A DNA stretch of 64,000 nt from Helicobacteraceae bacterium (lineage in GTDB: Bacteria > Campylobacterota > Campylobacteria > Campylobacterales > Sulfurimonadaceae). The stretch's first letter is position 1; every line of letters begins with the position of its first letter. A program made the position numbers and the translations under genes. The DNA is taken from positions 62,001 to 126,000 of the forward strand of contig WTBY01000005.1 in assembly GCA_013138865.1 (NCBI GenBank), written 5' to 3'. Shown one piece after another: positions 40,791 to 49,921 of the stretch. The notes beneath the pieces were generated by a model, which did not search any database, was not told the origin of the DNA, and was given only the letters and a program-made list of their open reading frames with translations.

Positions 40791-42089
40791 ATGAAACTAG
40801 TTTTTATACACGGTTGGAGCGTTACGTCTACTGCGACCTATGGTAACATGCCCTCTATTTTACAAAAAGTTGCACCTAAGAGTTTAGATCTAGAAGTTGA
40901 AAACATTTACCTCGGTGAGTACATAAGCTTCAGTGACGAAGTGACTCTACATGACATAGCAAGAGCTTTTGAGAGTGCAAGGCTAGAAAAACTACAAGAC
41001 CAAAAGTTCGCTTGTGTAACTCACTCAACTGGCGCAGTAGTTGTAAGGTTATGGCTAGATCTGTTTTTCAAAAACAACCTTAGAACTTCTCCTCTTTCTC
41101 ACTTAGTTATGTTAGCTCCTGCAAACCATGGTTCAGCGTTAGCCATACTTGGAAAAAGTAGAGTAGGAAGACTAAAAGCGTGGGTAGACGGAGTAGAAGC
41201 AGGTGTTAAAGTCTTAGAGTGGTTACAGTTAGGAAGTGAAGAGCAGTGGGAGCTAAACAGCTCTTGGTTAGAGTACACTTACACAAAAGAGACTTTTTTT
41301 CCATTTGTTCTAAGTGGAGAGAAAATAGACGAAAAGTTTTACGACTTTATAAATAGTTACCTTGTTGAAAAAGGAAGTGACGGAGTAGTAAGACTCGCAG
41401 CAACTAACCTAAACTACAAAAAACTAAAACTAGTGCAAAACATTAACAAAGAGAGTAACCCTCTAGAATTAGAAGGACCCATACGATCATCTGCTCCATG
41501 CCCTTTTGAAATAGTACCAAATGCTAGTCATAGTGGAGAGGACTATGGTATAATGCAAAGCGCAAAGAAGAGCTCACCTGCTATAAGATCCATACTAAAG
41601 TGTTTAGAAGTCTCAACTAACAAGCAGTACAAAAGTATGATCACAAAAAGTGTGGGTGAGTTTGTTATGTTTATTTTTAACATAAAAGACAACTATGGTA
41701 ACAAAGTTGAGGACTACGACATGCTACTACTAGCAGGAGACGAGTACCTTCCCTCACAGTTACCTAAAAACTTCTATGTTGACAAACAAAAAAATAACAA
41801 AAGTAAAAACTTAGTCTACTACTTAAACTGTAAAAAACTAAGAAAAGTAAAAAACAAAAAACTAGGCATAAAAATAGTACCAAGACCAGACAAAGGCTTT
41901 GTACACTACAAAAGTGCAGAGTTTAAGTGCAACAGCTTAGACGACTTCTTAGTAGGTAACCAGAGTGTTATGATCGAAGTAGTTCTACAAAGAGTGATCG
42001 ATCGTAATACTTTTGTTTTAGATGAGGTTGGTGGTGATGTGGTTGAGTTTGGTGATCGTGGTGTTAATAATAGTAAAGGTCAACTTTAA
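40791..42089 (+). CDS. Alpha/beta-hydrolase fold protein, lipase/phospholipase-like
   Basis: 432 residues. N-terminal strand KLVFIHGWSVTSTA with the HGW oxyanion motif; FACVTHSTGAVVVRLWLDLF is the nucleophile elbow (S in HSTGA); VMLAPANHGSALA follows as in triacylglycerol lipases and PGAP1-like enzymes; PNASHSG may supply the catalytic His. Residues about 280-430 form a second domain (FNIKDNYGNKVEDYDMLLLAGDE, FVDKQ.., NTFVLDEVGG) not known to me. Its gene is the parent of at least three fragments in this island (36099, 36975, 42918). The stop overlaps an asnB remnant, matching the hydrolase-asnB order at 42918-45306. Confidence 0.8.
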   Translation: MKLVFIHGWSVTSTATYGNMPSILQKVAPKSLDLEVENIYLGEYISFSDEVTLHDIARAFESARLEKLQDQKFACVTHSTGAVVVRLWLDLFFKNNLRTSPLSHLVMLAPANHGSALAILGKSRVGRLKAWVDGVEAGVKVLEWLQLGSEEQWELNSSWLEYTYTKETFFPFVLSGEKIDEKFYDFINSYLVEKGSDGVVRLAATNLNYKKLKLVQNINKESNPLELEGPIRSSAPCPFEIVPNASHSGEDYGIMQSAKKSSPAIRSILKCLEVSTNKQYKSMITKSVGEFVMFIFNIKDNYGNKVEDYDMLLLAGDEYLPSQLPKNFYVDKQKNNKSKNLVYYLNCKKLRKVKNKKLGIKIVPRPDKGFVHYKSAEFKCNSLDDFLVGNQSVMIEVVLQRVIDRNTFVLDEVGGDVVEFGDRGVNNSKGQL

Positions 42090-42192
42090 TGTGTGGAATA
42101 TTAGGACAACAAGACTTTCTAATATGGACCTTTCAAAGGATTAAAGAATATAGTCGAGAGAATGTTAATTGCCTTAAGGAAGTGTTATTATG
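42089..42192 (+). pseudogene. asnB remnant after the hydrolase
   Basis: ATG-TGT-GGA gives MCGILGQ, the exact start of AsnB, then QDFLI (from GQTRLSII, frame shifted) and IKEYSRENVN (compare LKEYSKNIN in the intact gene). Large blocks are deleted between them; the first junction lies at a shared TAGGACAA. The tail carries the RBS AAGGAAG of the next MNT gene. Confidence 0.75.
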
Positions 42193-42513
42193 ATAAATAT
42201 AGAAGAATTAAAACCTTTAATAATAGAAAAACTTATGCCTCTAAAACCAGATAAAATTATACTTTTTGGCTCTTATGCTTATGGTACACCAAATGAAGAT
42301 AGTGATATAGATTTATTTCTTTTGAAAGATAAATTAAAGTTGGATGATTTAGTAGATTTTGAGATAGAAGCCCATCTTAAAATGCAAGACTTAATATCTA
42401 AATATCATATAGGTTTTGATATATTATCTGACTCAACAAGCAATATTAAAAAAAGAGAAGATTATTTTCATAAGGTAGAAATATTACAAAATTCTGAGGT
42501 ACTTTATGAATAA
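42190..42513 (+). CDS. mntA: MNT-type nucleotidyltransferase antitoxin (pair 5)
   Basis: 107 residues. LFGSYAYGTPNEDSDIDLFLL has GS-x10-D-x-D. Very similar to the MNT protein of pair 4 at the start (MINIEELKPLIIEKLMPL against MIDIEKLKPLIIEKLRPL). Overlaps the HEPN gene by eight bases. Confidence 0.85.
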   Translation: MINIEELKPLIIEKLMPLKPDKIILFGSYAYGTPNEDSDIDLFLLKDKLKLDDLVDFEIEAHLKMQDLISKYHIGFDILSDSTSNIKKREDYFHKVEILQNSEVLYE

Positions 42514-42907
42514 AATTTATGCTCAAGAGTGGCTTAATAAAGCATGGCATCATCTAAGTTCAGCTATTTTACTATATGAAGCAGAACATTATAATGATAT
42601 AATTGCTGTTGAATTGCACTATTCAGTAGAAATTACACTAAAGTCATTTTTAGCATATAAAAATGTTAAAATAAAAAAATCTCATGATTTACTAGAGATA
42701 AATGAGCTAGTAAAAGAGTATATAGTTATTGATGATTTTAAGCTATTAAGTCTCATCACTAAGTATCACATATCTGGTGCATACCCTCCGAGAGATAGAA
42801 AACTACCACCAAGAGAAGAGATAAAAGAAGTTTTGGATTTCACGCAAGAGTTGTTTATAAAAGTTTGTAATATTTTAGATATAAAATTAGATGAAGTAAA
42901 GATATAA
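42506..42907 (+). CDS. HEPN-domain protein with altered catalytic Arg (pair 5)
   Basis: 133 residues, related to the pair 4 HEPN protein: EWLNKAWHHL, VELHYSVEITLKSFLAYKN, KIKKSHDLLEI, SGAYPPRDRKLPP. In the R-x4-H site the Arg is replaced by Lys (K-IKKS-H), so nuclease activity may be lost or reduced. The pair stands between two copies of the hydrolase 3' region. Confidence 0.78.
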   Translation: MNKIYAQEWLNKAWHHLSSAILLYEAEHYNDIIAVELHYSVEITLKSFLAYKNVKIKKSHDLLEINELVKEYIVIDDFKLLSLITKYHISGAYPPRDRKLPPREEIKEVLDFTQELFIKVCNILDIKLDEVKI

Positions 42908-42917
42908 ATAAAATATG

Positions 42918-43530
42918 TAGGACTTCCATTCTCTCATCTACACCATGCCCTTTTGAAATATTACCAAATACTAGTATTAGTGGAGAAGATTATAGTATAA
43001 TGCAAAGCGCAAAAGATGACTCACCAGTCATAAGCTCTATACTAAAGTGTTTAGAAGTCTCAAATGAGAAGCAGTACAAAAGTATGAGTAGCGAGAGTGA
43101 TGGTGAGTACATTATGTTTGTTTTCAACATAAAAGACAACTATGGTAACAAAGTGGAAGACTACGACATGCTCCTCTTAGCAGGAGACGAACAGTTACCC
43201 TCAAAGTTACCGCAAGACTTTTTTGTAGACAGACAAAAAAACAACCAAAGTAAAAACCTAGTCTACTACCTAAACGCTAAGAGACTAAAAAAAGTAAAAA
43301 ATGAAAAACTAGGCATAAAAATAGTTCCAAGACCAAACGAGGGTTTTGTACACTACAAAAGTGCAGAGTTCAGGTGTACAAACTTAGAAGAGTTGTTAAC
43401 ACCTAACCAATGTGTTATGATCGAAATAGTCCTACAAAGAGTGATCGATCGTAACACTTTTGTTTTAGATGATCTTGGTGATGGTTTGGTTGATTTTAAA
43501 GGACGAATACCTAGTGAGAACAATGTATAA
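42918..43530 (+). pseudogene. 5'-truncated hydrolase copy (C-terminal half only)
   Basis: From about 42934 it encodes SSTPCPFEILPNTSISGEDY, SIMQSAKDDSPVISSILKCL and on to NTFVLDDLGDG, aligned along its length with the C-terminal half of the 40791 hydrolase. The HGW and HSTGA parts are absent. An ATG at 43000 could still start a 176-residue protein containing the uncharacterised second domain, so expression as a separate protein is possible. Confidence 0.75.
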
Positions 43531-43557
43531 ATATTTAACTATTACAGGTAAGCTTTA

Positions 43558-45306
43558 ATGTGTGGAATTTTAGGTCAACTATCATCTACCAAAGTTGATC
43601 AAAAAGAGTTCCTAAAAAATCTTTTAATGTTGCAACATAGGGGTCCAGATGATCATGGAACTTACTTTGATGAGAGTATCGCTTTAGGACAAACAAGACT
43701 TTCTATAATTGATCTATCACAAGATGGTCACCAACCTATGTTCTCAAATTGTGAAAACTATATTATCATCTACAATGGAGAAGTGTATAATTTTGAAGAT
43801 ATAAAAAAAGATCTAGTTCAAAAAGATTATCAATTTCATTCTAATACAGATACAGAAGTTATATTAAACGGTTATATTGAATACAAAGAGAATATTGTAG
43901 ATAAACTAAATGGTATGTTTGCTTTTTCTATTTATAACAAAAGTACAAAAGAGTTATTTTTAGCTAGAGATAGAAGTGGTATGAAACCTTTATACTATTT
44001 TCAAGATACTCAAAACTTTATATACTCATCAGAGCTAAAAACATTAAAAGAGTATTCCAAAAATATTAATTTTGATGCAAAAATACTATTTTTGCTTTTA
44101 GGTTATGTTCCAGAACCTCTCACCATATATGAAAACCTTTCAATGTTTCCATCAGGTCATTATGGTTACTACAACAATAACACATTAACACTAACTAAAT
44201 ATGCTAATTATAAATATGAACCAAAAATAATAAAACCTTACAATGAAATAGTATCAGACGTTAGTCAACTATTTGAAAGTGCTATAAAAAGGCATATGAT
44301 TTCAGATGCACCAATAGGTACTTTCCTCTCAGGTGGACTTGACTCTTCTATTATTACAGCTGTGGCTTCTAAGTATAAAGAAGAGTTGCAAACACTATCT
44401 TTAGTATTTGAAGAAAAAAGTTTAAGCGAAGAGTATTATCAAGACTTAGTTGTTAATAAGTATAAAACAAAACATACTAAGTATTTAATTGATGAAGAAC
44501 TGTTTTTAAGCAGTATAGATGAGTTTTTTGAAGCTATGGAACAACCAACTATAGATGGATTAAATACATATCTTGTCTCAAAAGCAGCAAAAGAGAGTGG
44601 ACTAACAACAGTTCTTTCTGGAGTTGGAGGTGATGAAATATTTTATGGTTATCCATCATTTAAAGATTCAAAAACTTTAAACTTTTTGTCTAAAATACCT
44701 TACTCTATAATGAAAATATTTGAATATTCTAATAAGTACAAAAAACTTGAGCTTTTACAAGCAGAAAAAGAGTTGGCTTATTATTTGCCAAAAAGAGCAC
44801 TGTTCTCACCAACTGAAATATCAGAAATATTAAATATTAATAAATCAAAAGTATATAGATTAATTGTAAAGTTATATAAAACATATAATTTATCAAATAT
44901 AAAACAAATAGAAGATAAAATATCACTTTACGAGTTAAATATGTATATGAAAAATCAGCTTTTAAGAGATAGTGATCTATTTGGAATGGCTCACTCTTTA
45001 GAGATAAGAGTACCTTTTTTAGATAAAGATCTGGTTGATTATGTTTTAAAAGTAGAACCAAAAGAGAAATTTGGTGTTTATAATAAACAACTTTTAGCAG
45101 ATATATCAAAAAGCATTTTACCAAAAGAGATATACAATAGAAAAAAAATGGGCTTTGTTTTACCTTTTGAAAATTGGTTTAGAAAAAATATAGATAGGTT
45201 TGATGTAGATAATATTACAAGTACAAAGTTTAGCAATAGAGAAATAACATGGTCAAGGTTTTTGGCTGTATTAATAATAAAAAGGAATTTTAATGAAAAA
45301 CTATAG
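43558..45306 (+). CDS. asnB: Asparagine synthase (glutamine-hydrolysing)
   Basis: 582 residues. Class II glutamine amidotransferase start MCGILGQL (Cys2 nucleophile), LLMLQHRGPDDHGTY, IIYNGEVYNFEDI and a synthetase domain with FLSGGLDSSIITAV (PP-loop), SGVGGDEIFYGYP and VRPFLDKDLVDY-like IRVPFLDKDL. In surface-polysaccharide loci such AsnB-like enzymes amidate sugar carboxyls. It heads the AT-rich second glycan cluster and overlaps the next gene by 14 bases. Confidence 0.92.
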   Translation: MCGILGQLSSTKVDQKEFLKNLLMLQHRGPDDHGTYFDESIALGQTRLSIIDLSQDGHQPMFSNCENYIIIYNGEVYNFEDIKKDLVQKDYQFHSNTDTEVILNGYIEYKENIVDKLNGMFAFSIYNKSTKELFLARDRSGMKPLYYFQDTQNFIYSSELKTLKEYSKNINFDAKILFLLLGYVPEPLTIYENLSMFPSGHYGYYNNNTLTLTKYANYKYEPKIIKPYNEIVSDVSQLFESAIKRHMISDAPIGTFLSGGLDSSIITAVASKYKEELQTLSLVFEEKSLSEEYYQDLVVNKYKTKHTKYLIDEELFLSSIDEFFEAMEQPTIDGLNTYLVSKAAKESGLTTVLSGVGGDEIFYGYPSFKDSKTLNFLSKIPYSIMKIFEYSNKYKKLELLQAEKELAYYLPKRALFSPTEISEILNINKSKVYRLIVKLYKTYNLSNIKQIEDKISLYELNMYMKNQLLRDSDLFGMAHSLEIRVPFLDKDLVDYVLKVEPKEKFGVYNKQLLADISKSILPKEIYNRKKMGFVLPFENWFRKNIDRFDVDNITSTKFSNREITWSRFLAVLIIKRNFNEKL

Positions 45307-46033
45307 AGAAAAAATTTATAAATATTATTCTTCACAAAGAGAAACAGAATTAGCACCGAGTACAATAGAAGGGTTGAGTCCAAGAGCACCATTCCTTAGA
45401 ATGATAATTAATACTTTTTTTCCAAAAAATAAAGAGGCAAATATTTTAGAAATTGGTTGTGGACATGGTGCTTTTGCTTATTATATTCAGCAAGCAGGGT
45501 TTAATAACTATATAGGTATTGATGGAAGTTTTGAACAGGTAGAGGAATCTAAAAAATTAAATATTGATAATATTATTTTAGGTGATTTAATTGACTATTT
45601 AGATAACTTGCAAGATAAAAGTATAGATGTATTAATTGGCATAGATATAATAGAACATTTTACTAAAGAAGAGTTAAGTGATTTGATTGACAAGTTTTAT
45701 AGAGTTTTAAAAGAAGATGGAACTATCATAACCCATCAACCAAATTCAGCAGGTCCATTTGGTAATCATATGAGAGATTATGATTTTACTCATGAATTAT
45801 CATTTACTAGTCAATCAATAGCACAATTATTTTTATCTAGTGGATTCTCAAGTATAAAGTCTTATGAAGATAAACCAATAGCACATGGACTTAAAAGTAG
45901 TATAAGATTACTGCTATGGAATTACTTAGTTAAACCAATATATAAATCTTTCATAATAATTGAAAGAGGTGGTGTTGAAAAAGAATTAATATTATCACAT
46001 AATTTTTTATCTATAATAAGAAAATCTAAATGA
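45293..46033 (+). CDS. Class I SAM-dependent methyltransferase
   Basis: 246 residues. SAM loop ILEIGCGHGAFAYYI, IGIDGSFEQVEES, VLIGIDIIEHF and ITHQPNSAGPFGNHMRDYDF, the pattern of methyltransferases near glycosyltransferases. Probably methylates a sugar. Overlaps asnB and is overlapped by the cupin gene. Confidence 0.85.
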   Translation: MKNYREKIYKYYSSQRETELAPSTIEGLSPRAPFLRMIINTFFPKNKEANILEIGCGHGAFAYYIQQAGFNNYIGIDGSFEQVEESKKLNIDNIILGDLIDYLDNLQDKSIDVLIGIDIIEHFTKEELSDLIDKFYRVLKEDGTIITHQPNSAGPFGNHMRDYDFTHELSFTSQSIAQLFLSSGFSSIKSYEDKPIAHGLKSSIRLLLWNYLVKPIYKSFIIIERGGVEKELILSHNFLSIIRKSK

Positions 46034-46458
46034 TAGAACAAATAATAAATAATAAAAAACTATTGTCAATAATAATAAGAGCAAATTATAAAGCAGAAGG
46101 GATAAATTTTTTTACTCCAGATGACTTTTCTCAACAACTAGCATATATGAATAGAGAAAAAGATTATGTTATACCTCCTCATGTACATAATGCAGTGCAA
46201 AGGGATGTACATTTTACACAAGAGGTATTAGTGATTAAAAGTGGTAAAGTAAGAGTTGATTATTATGATGACAGTAAAAATTACCTTGAAAGTAGAATTT
46301 TATATAAAGGTGATGTAGTACTTTTAGCTTATGGTGGCCACGGCTTTGAGATACTTGAAGATAGTGAAATTATAGAGATCAAGCAAGGACCTTATGCTGG
46401 TGAAATGGATAAAGTTAGATTTGAACCAATTTCAAAAAAAAATTTGGAAATAAAATAA
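46030..46458 (+). CDS. Cupin-fold protein of polysaccharide cluster
   Basis: 142 residues with one cupin barrel: PPHVHNAVQRDVHFTQEVLVIKSGKVRVDYYD and GDVVLLAYGGHGFEIL give HxH, Glu and the second His. It resembles the small cupins found beside DegT aminotransferases in sugar pathways. It may be an isomerase/epimerase of a nucleotide sugar or a metal-binding accessory; the true role is open. It directly precedes the aminotransferase gene. Confidence 0.7.
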   Translation: MIEQIINNKKLLSIIIRANYKAEGINFFTPDDFSQQLAYMNREKDYVIPPHVHNAVQRDVHFTQEVLVIKSGKVRVDYYDDSKNYLESRILYKGDVVLLAYGGHGFEILEDSEIIEIKQGPYAGEMDKVRFEPISKKNLEIK

Positions 46459-47564
46459 TGGTTCCAGTAAATACACCACTTTTTAAGGGAAATGAAAAAA
46501 AATATTTAAATGAATGTATTGATAGTGGTTGGATAAGTAGTGAAGGCCCTTTTGTTAAAAGATTTGAAAAAGAGATGGCAATATATGTTAATAGAAAATA
46601 TGCAACAGCGTGCTCAAGCGGAACAGCAGCACTTGATATAGCAGTTTCTATGTTAAACCTTCAAAAAGATGATGAAGTTATAATGCCATCATTTACTATT
46701 ATTTCATGTGCTCAAGCTTTAGTAAAACAAGGTGTTAGACCAGTACTAATTGATAGTGATTTGAAAACATTTAACATGAAGGTTGAAGATATAGAGTCTA
46801 AAATTACACTAAAAACAAAAGCAATTATGATAGTACATATCTTTGGACTTACTGTTGATATTGATCCTATTTTAGAGCTTGCTAAAAAATATAAGCTAAA
46901 AGTTATAGAAGATGCAGCTCAAGTACTTGGACAAGAGTATAAAGAAAGAAAATGTGGTAGTTTTGGTGATATAAGTATATTTAGTTTTTATCCAAATAAA
47001 CAGATTACTACAGGTGAAGGTGGTATGATCCTTACAGATAATGAAGATTTGGATCAAAGAGCTAAAAGCTTTAGGAACCTTTGCTTTACTAAAGATAGGT
47101 TTATTCATAATGAATTAGGATATAACTATCGTATGACTAATATGCAAGCAGCATTAGGTGTTGCACAGCTTGAGAAAATTGATGAAATAATTGAAAAAAA
47201 ACGATGGGTTGGTAGAAGCTATAATAAGTTATTGAATGATATTAATGCTATAAGTTTACCTACTGTTAAAACGGATTATTGTGAGAATATCTATTGGGTA
47301 TATACTATTGTAATTAAAGATAGTTATAAGAAAAATGCTAAGGAAATAATAAATGAGTTAGAAAAATTTAAAATAGGTACAAGGCCATTTTTTTACCCAA
47401 TGCACAAGCAACCTGTATTTAACGAAATGGGGCTATTCTTAAAAAATGTATTGCCAAATAGTGAAAAATTATATAAAAAAGGTTTTTACATACCAAGTGG
47501 ATTAGCTATAACTCATAATCAAATTGAAGAAGTATCAGAAAATTTGCATAAGATTTTTACTTGA
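46458..47564 (+). CDS. DegT/DnrJ/EryC1/StrS-family aminotransferase
   Basis: 368 residues, PLP-dependent. PLFKGNEKKYLNECIDSGWISSEG, CSSGTAALDIAVSML, EDAAQVLGQEYKERKCGSFGDI and FSFYPNKQITTGEGGM (Lys of NKQ is the PLP lysine). It adds an amino group to a keto sugar nucleotide. With the cupin protein it suggests an amino-deoxysugar in this glycan. Confidence 0.92.
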   Translation: MVPVNTPLFKGNEKKYLNECIDSGWISSEGPFVKRFEKEMAIYVNRKYATACSSGTAALDIAVSMLNLQKDDEVIMPSFTIISCAQALVKQGVRPVLIDSDLKTFNMKVEDIESKITLKTKAIMIVHIFGLTVDIDPILELAKKYKLKVIEDAAQVLGQEYKERKCGSFGDISIFSFYPNKQITTGEGGMILTDNEDLDQRAKSFRNLCFTKDRFIHNELGYNYRMTNMQAALGVAQLEKIDEIIEKKRWVGRSYNKLLNDINAISLPTVKTDYCENIYWVYTIVIKDSYKKNAKEIINELEKFKIGTRPFFYPMHKQPVFNEMGLFLKNVLPNSEKLYKKGFYIPSGLAITHNQIEEVSENLHKIFT

Positions 47565-48733
47565 ATAATAATACAATTGTAATTTTACAAAAACATTTTG
47601 TCACCATAGGTGGTGCAGAAATTTTTGCATTAAACTTATTAAGAACATATAAAAATTTTAATGAATTTAATTTTATTATGATTGTATCTACTATAAATGA
47701 TGAGTCAATGCACTACATTAGATTAAACTATCCGGAAATTATGAATAAAATTGTTATCTTAAATTCAAAAAATAATTTAGATTTTATCAAAAAACTATAT
47801 ATATACTATAAAACAAATAAAAATCTTTTTACTATAGTTGCATATGGATATAAAGAATTATTTCTTTTAAATAGAGTGTTAAATATAAAGTATTATATTT
47901 TGTATCATGACTCTGTACTTTTAGAAGAGTATGGTAACCAAAAATATTCTTATTTCATTAAGCAATATGCAAATAAATTTTTATCAAAAGAACTGATTAG
48001 TCATACATATCAAAAAAAGATTAATTTTTTCCAAAATTTAGTATTTAGTATTAATTATATATTTATGAAAATAATAGTTAATGATGCTACACAAGTATGT
48101 GTACTTAGTAATTTTTCTGCTGATGAAAAGTATTTAATTTACGGTATAAGATCATTAGTTCTAAAAGCAGCAATTATGAAAGAAGATTTATTAAATAAAG
48201 TATTAGAGAAAGATAATTATTTTTTATCTATATCTAGATTAGTAGAGAAAAAAAATATACATAAAATTATTTATGGATTTCATAATTATATAAATAAATA
48301 TGGTACTAAATATACTTTAAAAATAGCAGGTACCGGACCTTATAAAGAAGAACTGATAAATTTAGCTGTTGAATTGAATATTAATCAATATATTGAATTT
48401 CTTGGTTTTGTTGATACTAAATTAAAAAAAGAACTCTATGAAAAAGCAAGTTTATTTATTTGTTTGGACTCTGCAGATTTTGATTTAACATTTTATGAAG
48501 CATTAACAGCGAAAACAAAAGTTTTATGTTCCGAAATGTTTGAAGTTGATAATTATTTATTAAATAATAGCTATGTACTAAAAACTACATTAGAACCTAT
48601 AGATATAGCAACGGATATAAATAAAATTATTTCTTTAAGTTCTAATTGGGATATAATAAATAATTACTTATTAGAAAATGTTTCTTTTGAAGCATATATG
48701 AGTAACTTAATAGGAGTAAACCATAGCAAATAA
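47561..48733 (+). CDS. Glycosyltransferase family 4
   Basis: 390 residues, TTG start overlapping the previous stop. IVILQKHFVTIGGAEIFALNLLR (acceptor loop GGAE), YFLSISRLVEKKNIHKIIYGF (donor domain start), LKIAGTGPYKEELI, LFICLDSADFDLTFYEAL, where the usual E-G-F-G is changed to ADFDLTFYE. GT-B fold. One of six GT-B enzymes in this cluster. Confidence 0.82.
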   Translation: MNNNTIVILQKHFVTIGGAEIFALNLLRTYKNFNEFNFIMIVSTINDESMHYIRLNYPEIMNKIVILNSKNNLDFIKKLYIYYKTNKNLFTIVAYGYKELFLLNRVLNIKYYILYHDSVLLEEYGNQKYSYFIKQYANKFLSKELISHTYQKKINFFQNLVFSINYIFMKIIVNDATQVCVLSNFSADEKYLIYGIRSLVLKAAIMKEDLLNKVLEKDNYFLSISRLVEKKNIHKIIYGFHNYINKYGTKYTLKIAGTGPYKEELINLAVELNINQYIEFLGFVDTKLKKELYEKASLFICLDSADFDLTFYEALTAKTKVLCSEMFEVDNYLLNNSYVLKTTLEPIDIATDINKIISLSSNWDIINNYLLENVSFEAYMSNLIGVNHSK

Positions 48734-49913
48734 ATATACCATAGCATATTTTGTATCTCACCCTATCCAATATCAAATACCTTTATATCGTGAAATAATA
48801 AAGAGTAATATTGATTTAGAAGTATTTTATCAAAGTAATTTATCTTTACATGAATTTGAAAATAAGCAATTTGGATTAAAAATTAAGTGGGATATTGATT
48901 TAACTAGTAATTATAAATATAAATTTTTAAGTTTTTTTAAAAATACTTATTTTATTAATTTTTTTAGACCATTTACTATTGGTATCTATAGTATCTTAAA
49001 GAAAAAAAAATGGGATGCTGTTTGGTTCCATGGTTATAACCACTATTCAATTTTATGGGCAATGTTCCTATGTAAAATAATGAATATACCTTTTTTTATG
49101 AGAATGGAATCAACATTAGTTGGATCACCTAAGGGTAGATTTTTTAAAGATATATTTATAAATTGGATTATTGATAATGCATCGGCATTATTGTATGTTA
49201 GTACAGATAATAAGAATTTTTATTTGGAGTATGGTGTAAATGAAGATAAATTATTTTCAGTTCCTTATACTGTAGATAACTCTTTTTTCCAAAGTAAAAT
49301 TTTTGATGAAAAAGACAATATATTTAATGCCAAAAAAGAGATAGGATTAAGTGAAGATTATCCAATTATTTTATATGCTAGTAAATTAACTACACGAAAG
49401 CGTTCAGTTGATTTAATAGAAAGTTTTACTAAATTATCAAAAGATGGTAAAACTCCACCAAATGCTTATTTAGTTTTTATAGGTGATGGTGAAGAGAGAG
49501 AAAATCTAGAGAAAACTATAGATAAATTAAGATGGCATAGTCACATAAAAATGTTAGGATTTAAAAATCAAACTGAATTACCATTATATTTTACAATGTG
49601 TGATATATTTGTTTTGCCTTCACAAAATGAACCATTTGGATTGATAGTAAATGAAGTAATGAATGCATCTAAGCCAATCATTGTAACCAATGAAGTTGGT
49701 TGTGCAAAAGATATAGTTCAAGATGGGGTTAATGGTTATATAATAGATCCATGTGATATAGATGAATTAACAAATAGATTGAAAACTTTAATTGGAGATA
49801 AAGAGTTAAGAGGGCAAATGGGTAGTAAAAGTTTAGATATTATCAATCATTGGAGTTATGATGAAGATATCAACGGACTATTAGAAGCTTTAAACTATAT
49901 TAAAAAAGTTTAG
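48723..49913 (+). CDS. Glycosyltransferase family 4 with a non-canonical start
   Basis: The conserved N-terminus TIAYFVSHPIQYQIPLYREI is encoded 100 codons before the first ATG (49062), so the gene begins earlier. The frame opens after a stop at 48717; the best start is ATA at 48723, six bases after a perfect AGGAG, giving 396 residues. The C-terminal donor domain is complete: YPIILYASKLTTRKRS, VFIGDGEERENL, VLPSQNEPFGLIVNEVMNAS. It overlaps the previous gene by 11 bases. Loss of an ATG by mutation, or sequencing error, is the alternative. Confidence 0.8.
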   Translation: MANKYTIAYFVSHPIQYQIPLYREIIKSNIDLEVFYQSNLSLHEFENKQFGLKIKWDIDLTSNYKYKFLSFFKNTYFINFFRPFTIGIYSILKKKKWDAVWFHGYNHYSILWAMFLCKIMNIPFFMRMESTLVGSPKGRFFKDIFINWIIDNASALLYVSTDNKNFYLEYGVNEDKLFSVPYTVDNSFFQSKIFDEKDNIFNAKKEIGLSEDYPIILYASKLTTRKRSVDLIESFTKLSKDGKTPPNAYLVFIGDGEERENLEKTIDKLRWHSHIKMLGFKNQTELPLYFTMCDIFVLPSQNEPFGLIVNEVMNASKPIIVTNEVGCAKDIVQDGVNGYIIDPCDIDELTNRLKTLIGDKELRGQMGSKSLDIINHWSYDEDINGLLEALNYIKKV

Positions 49914-49921
49914 GATAAATT

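Noticed and set aside
43000-43530. An independent 176-residue gene of new function
   Set aside because: Homology to the hydrolase continues upstream of its ATG to about 42934, so it is best read as a 5'-truncated copy, though expression is possible.
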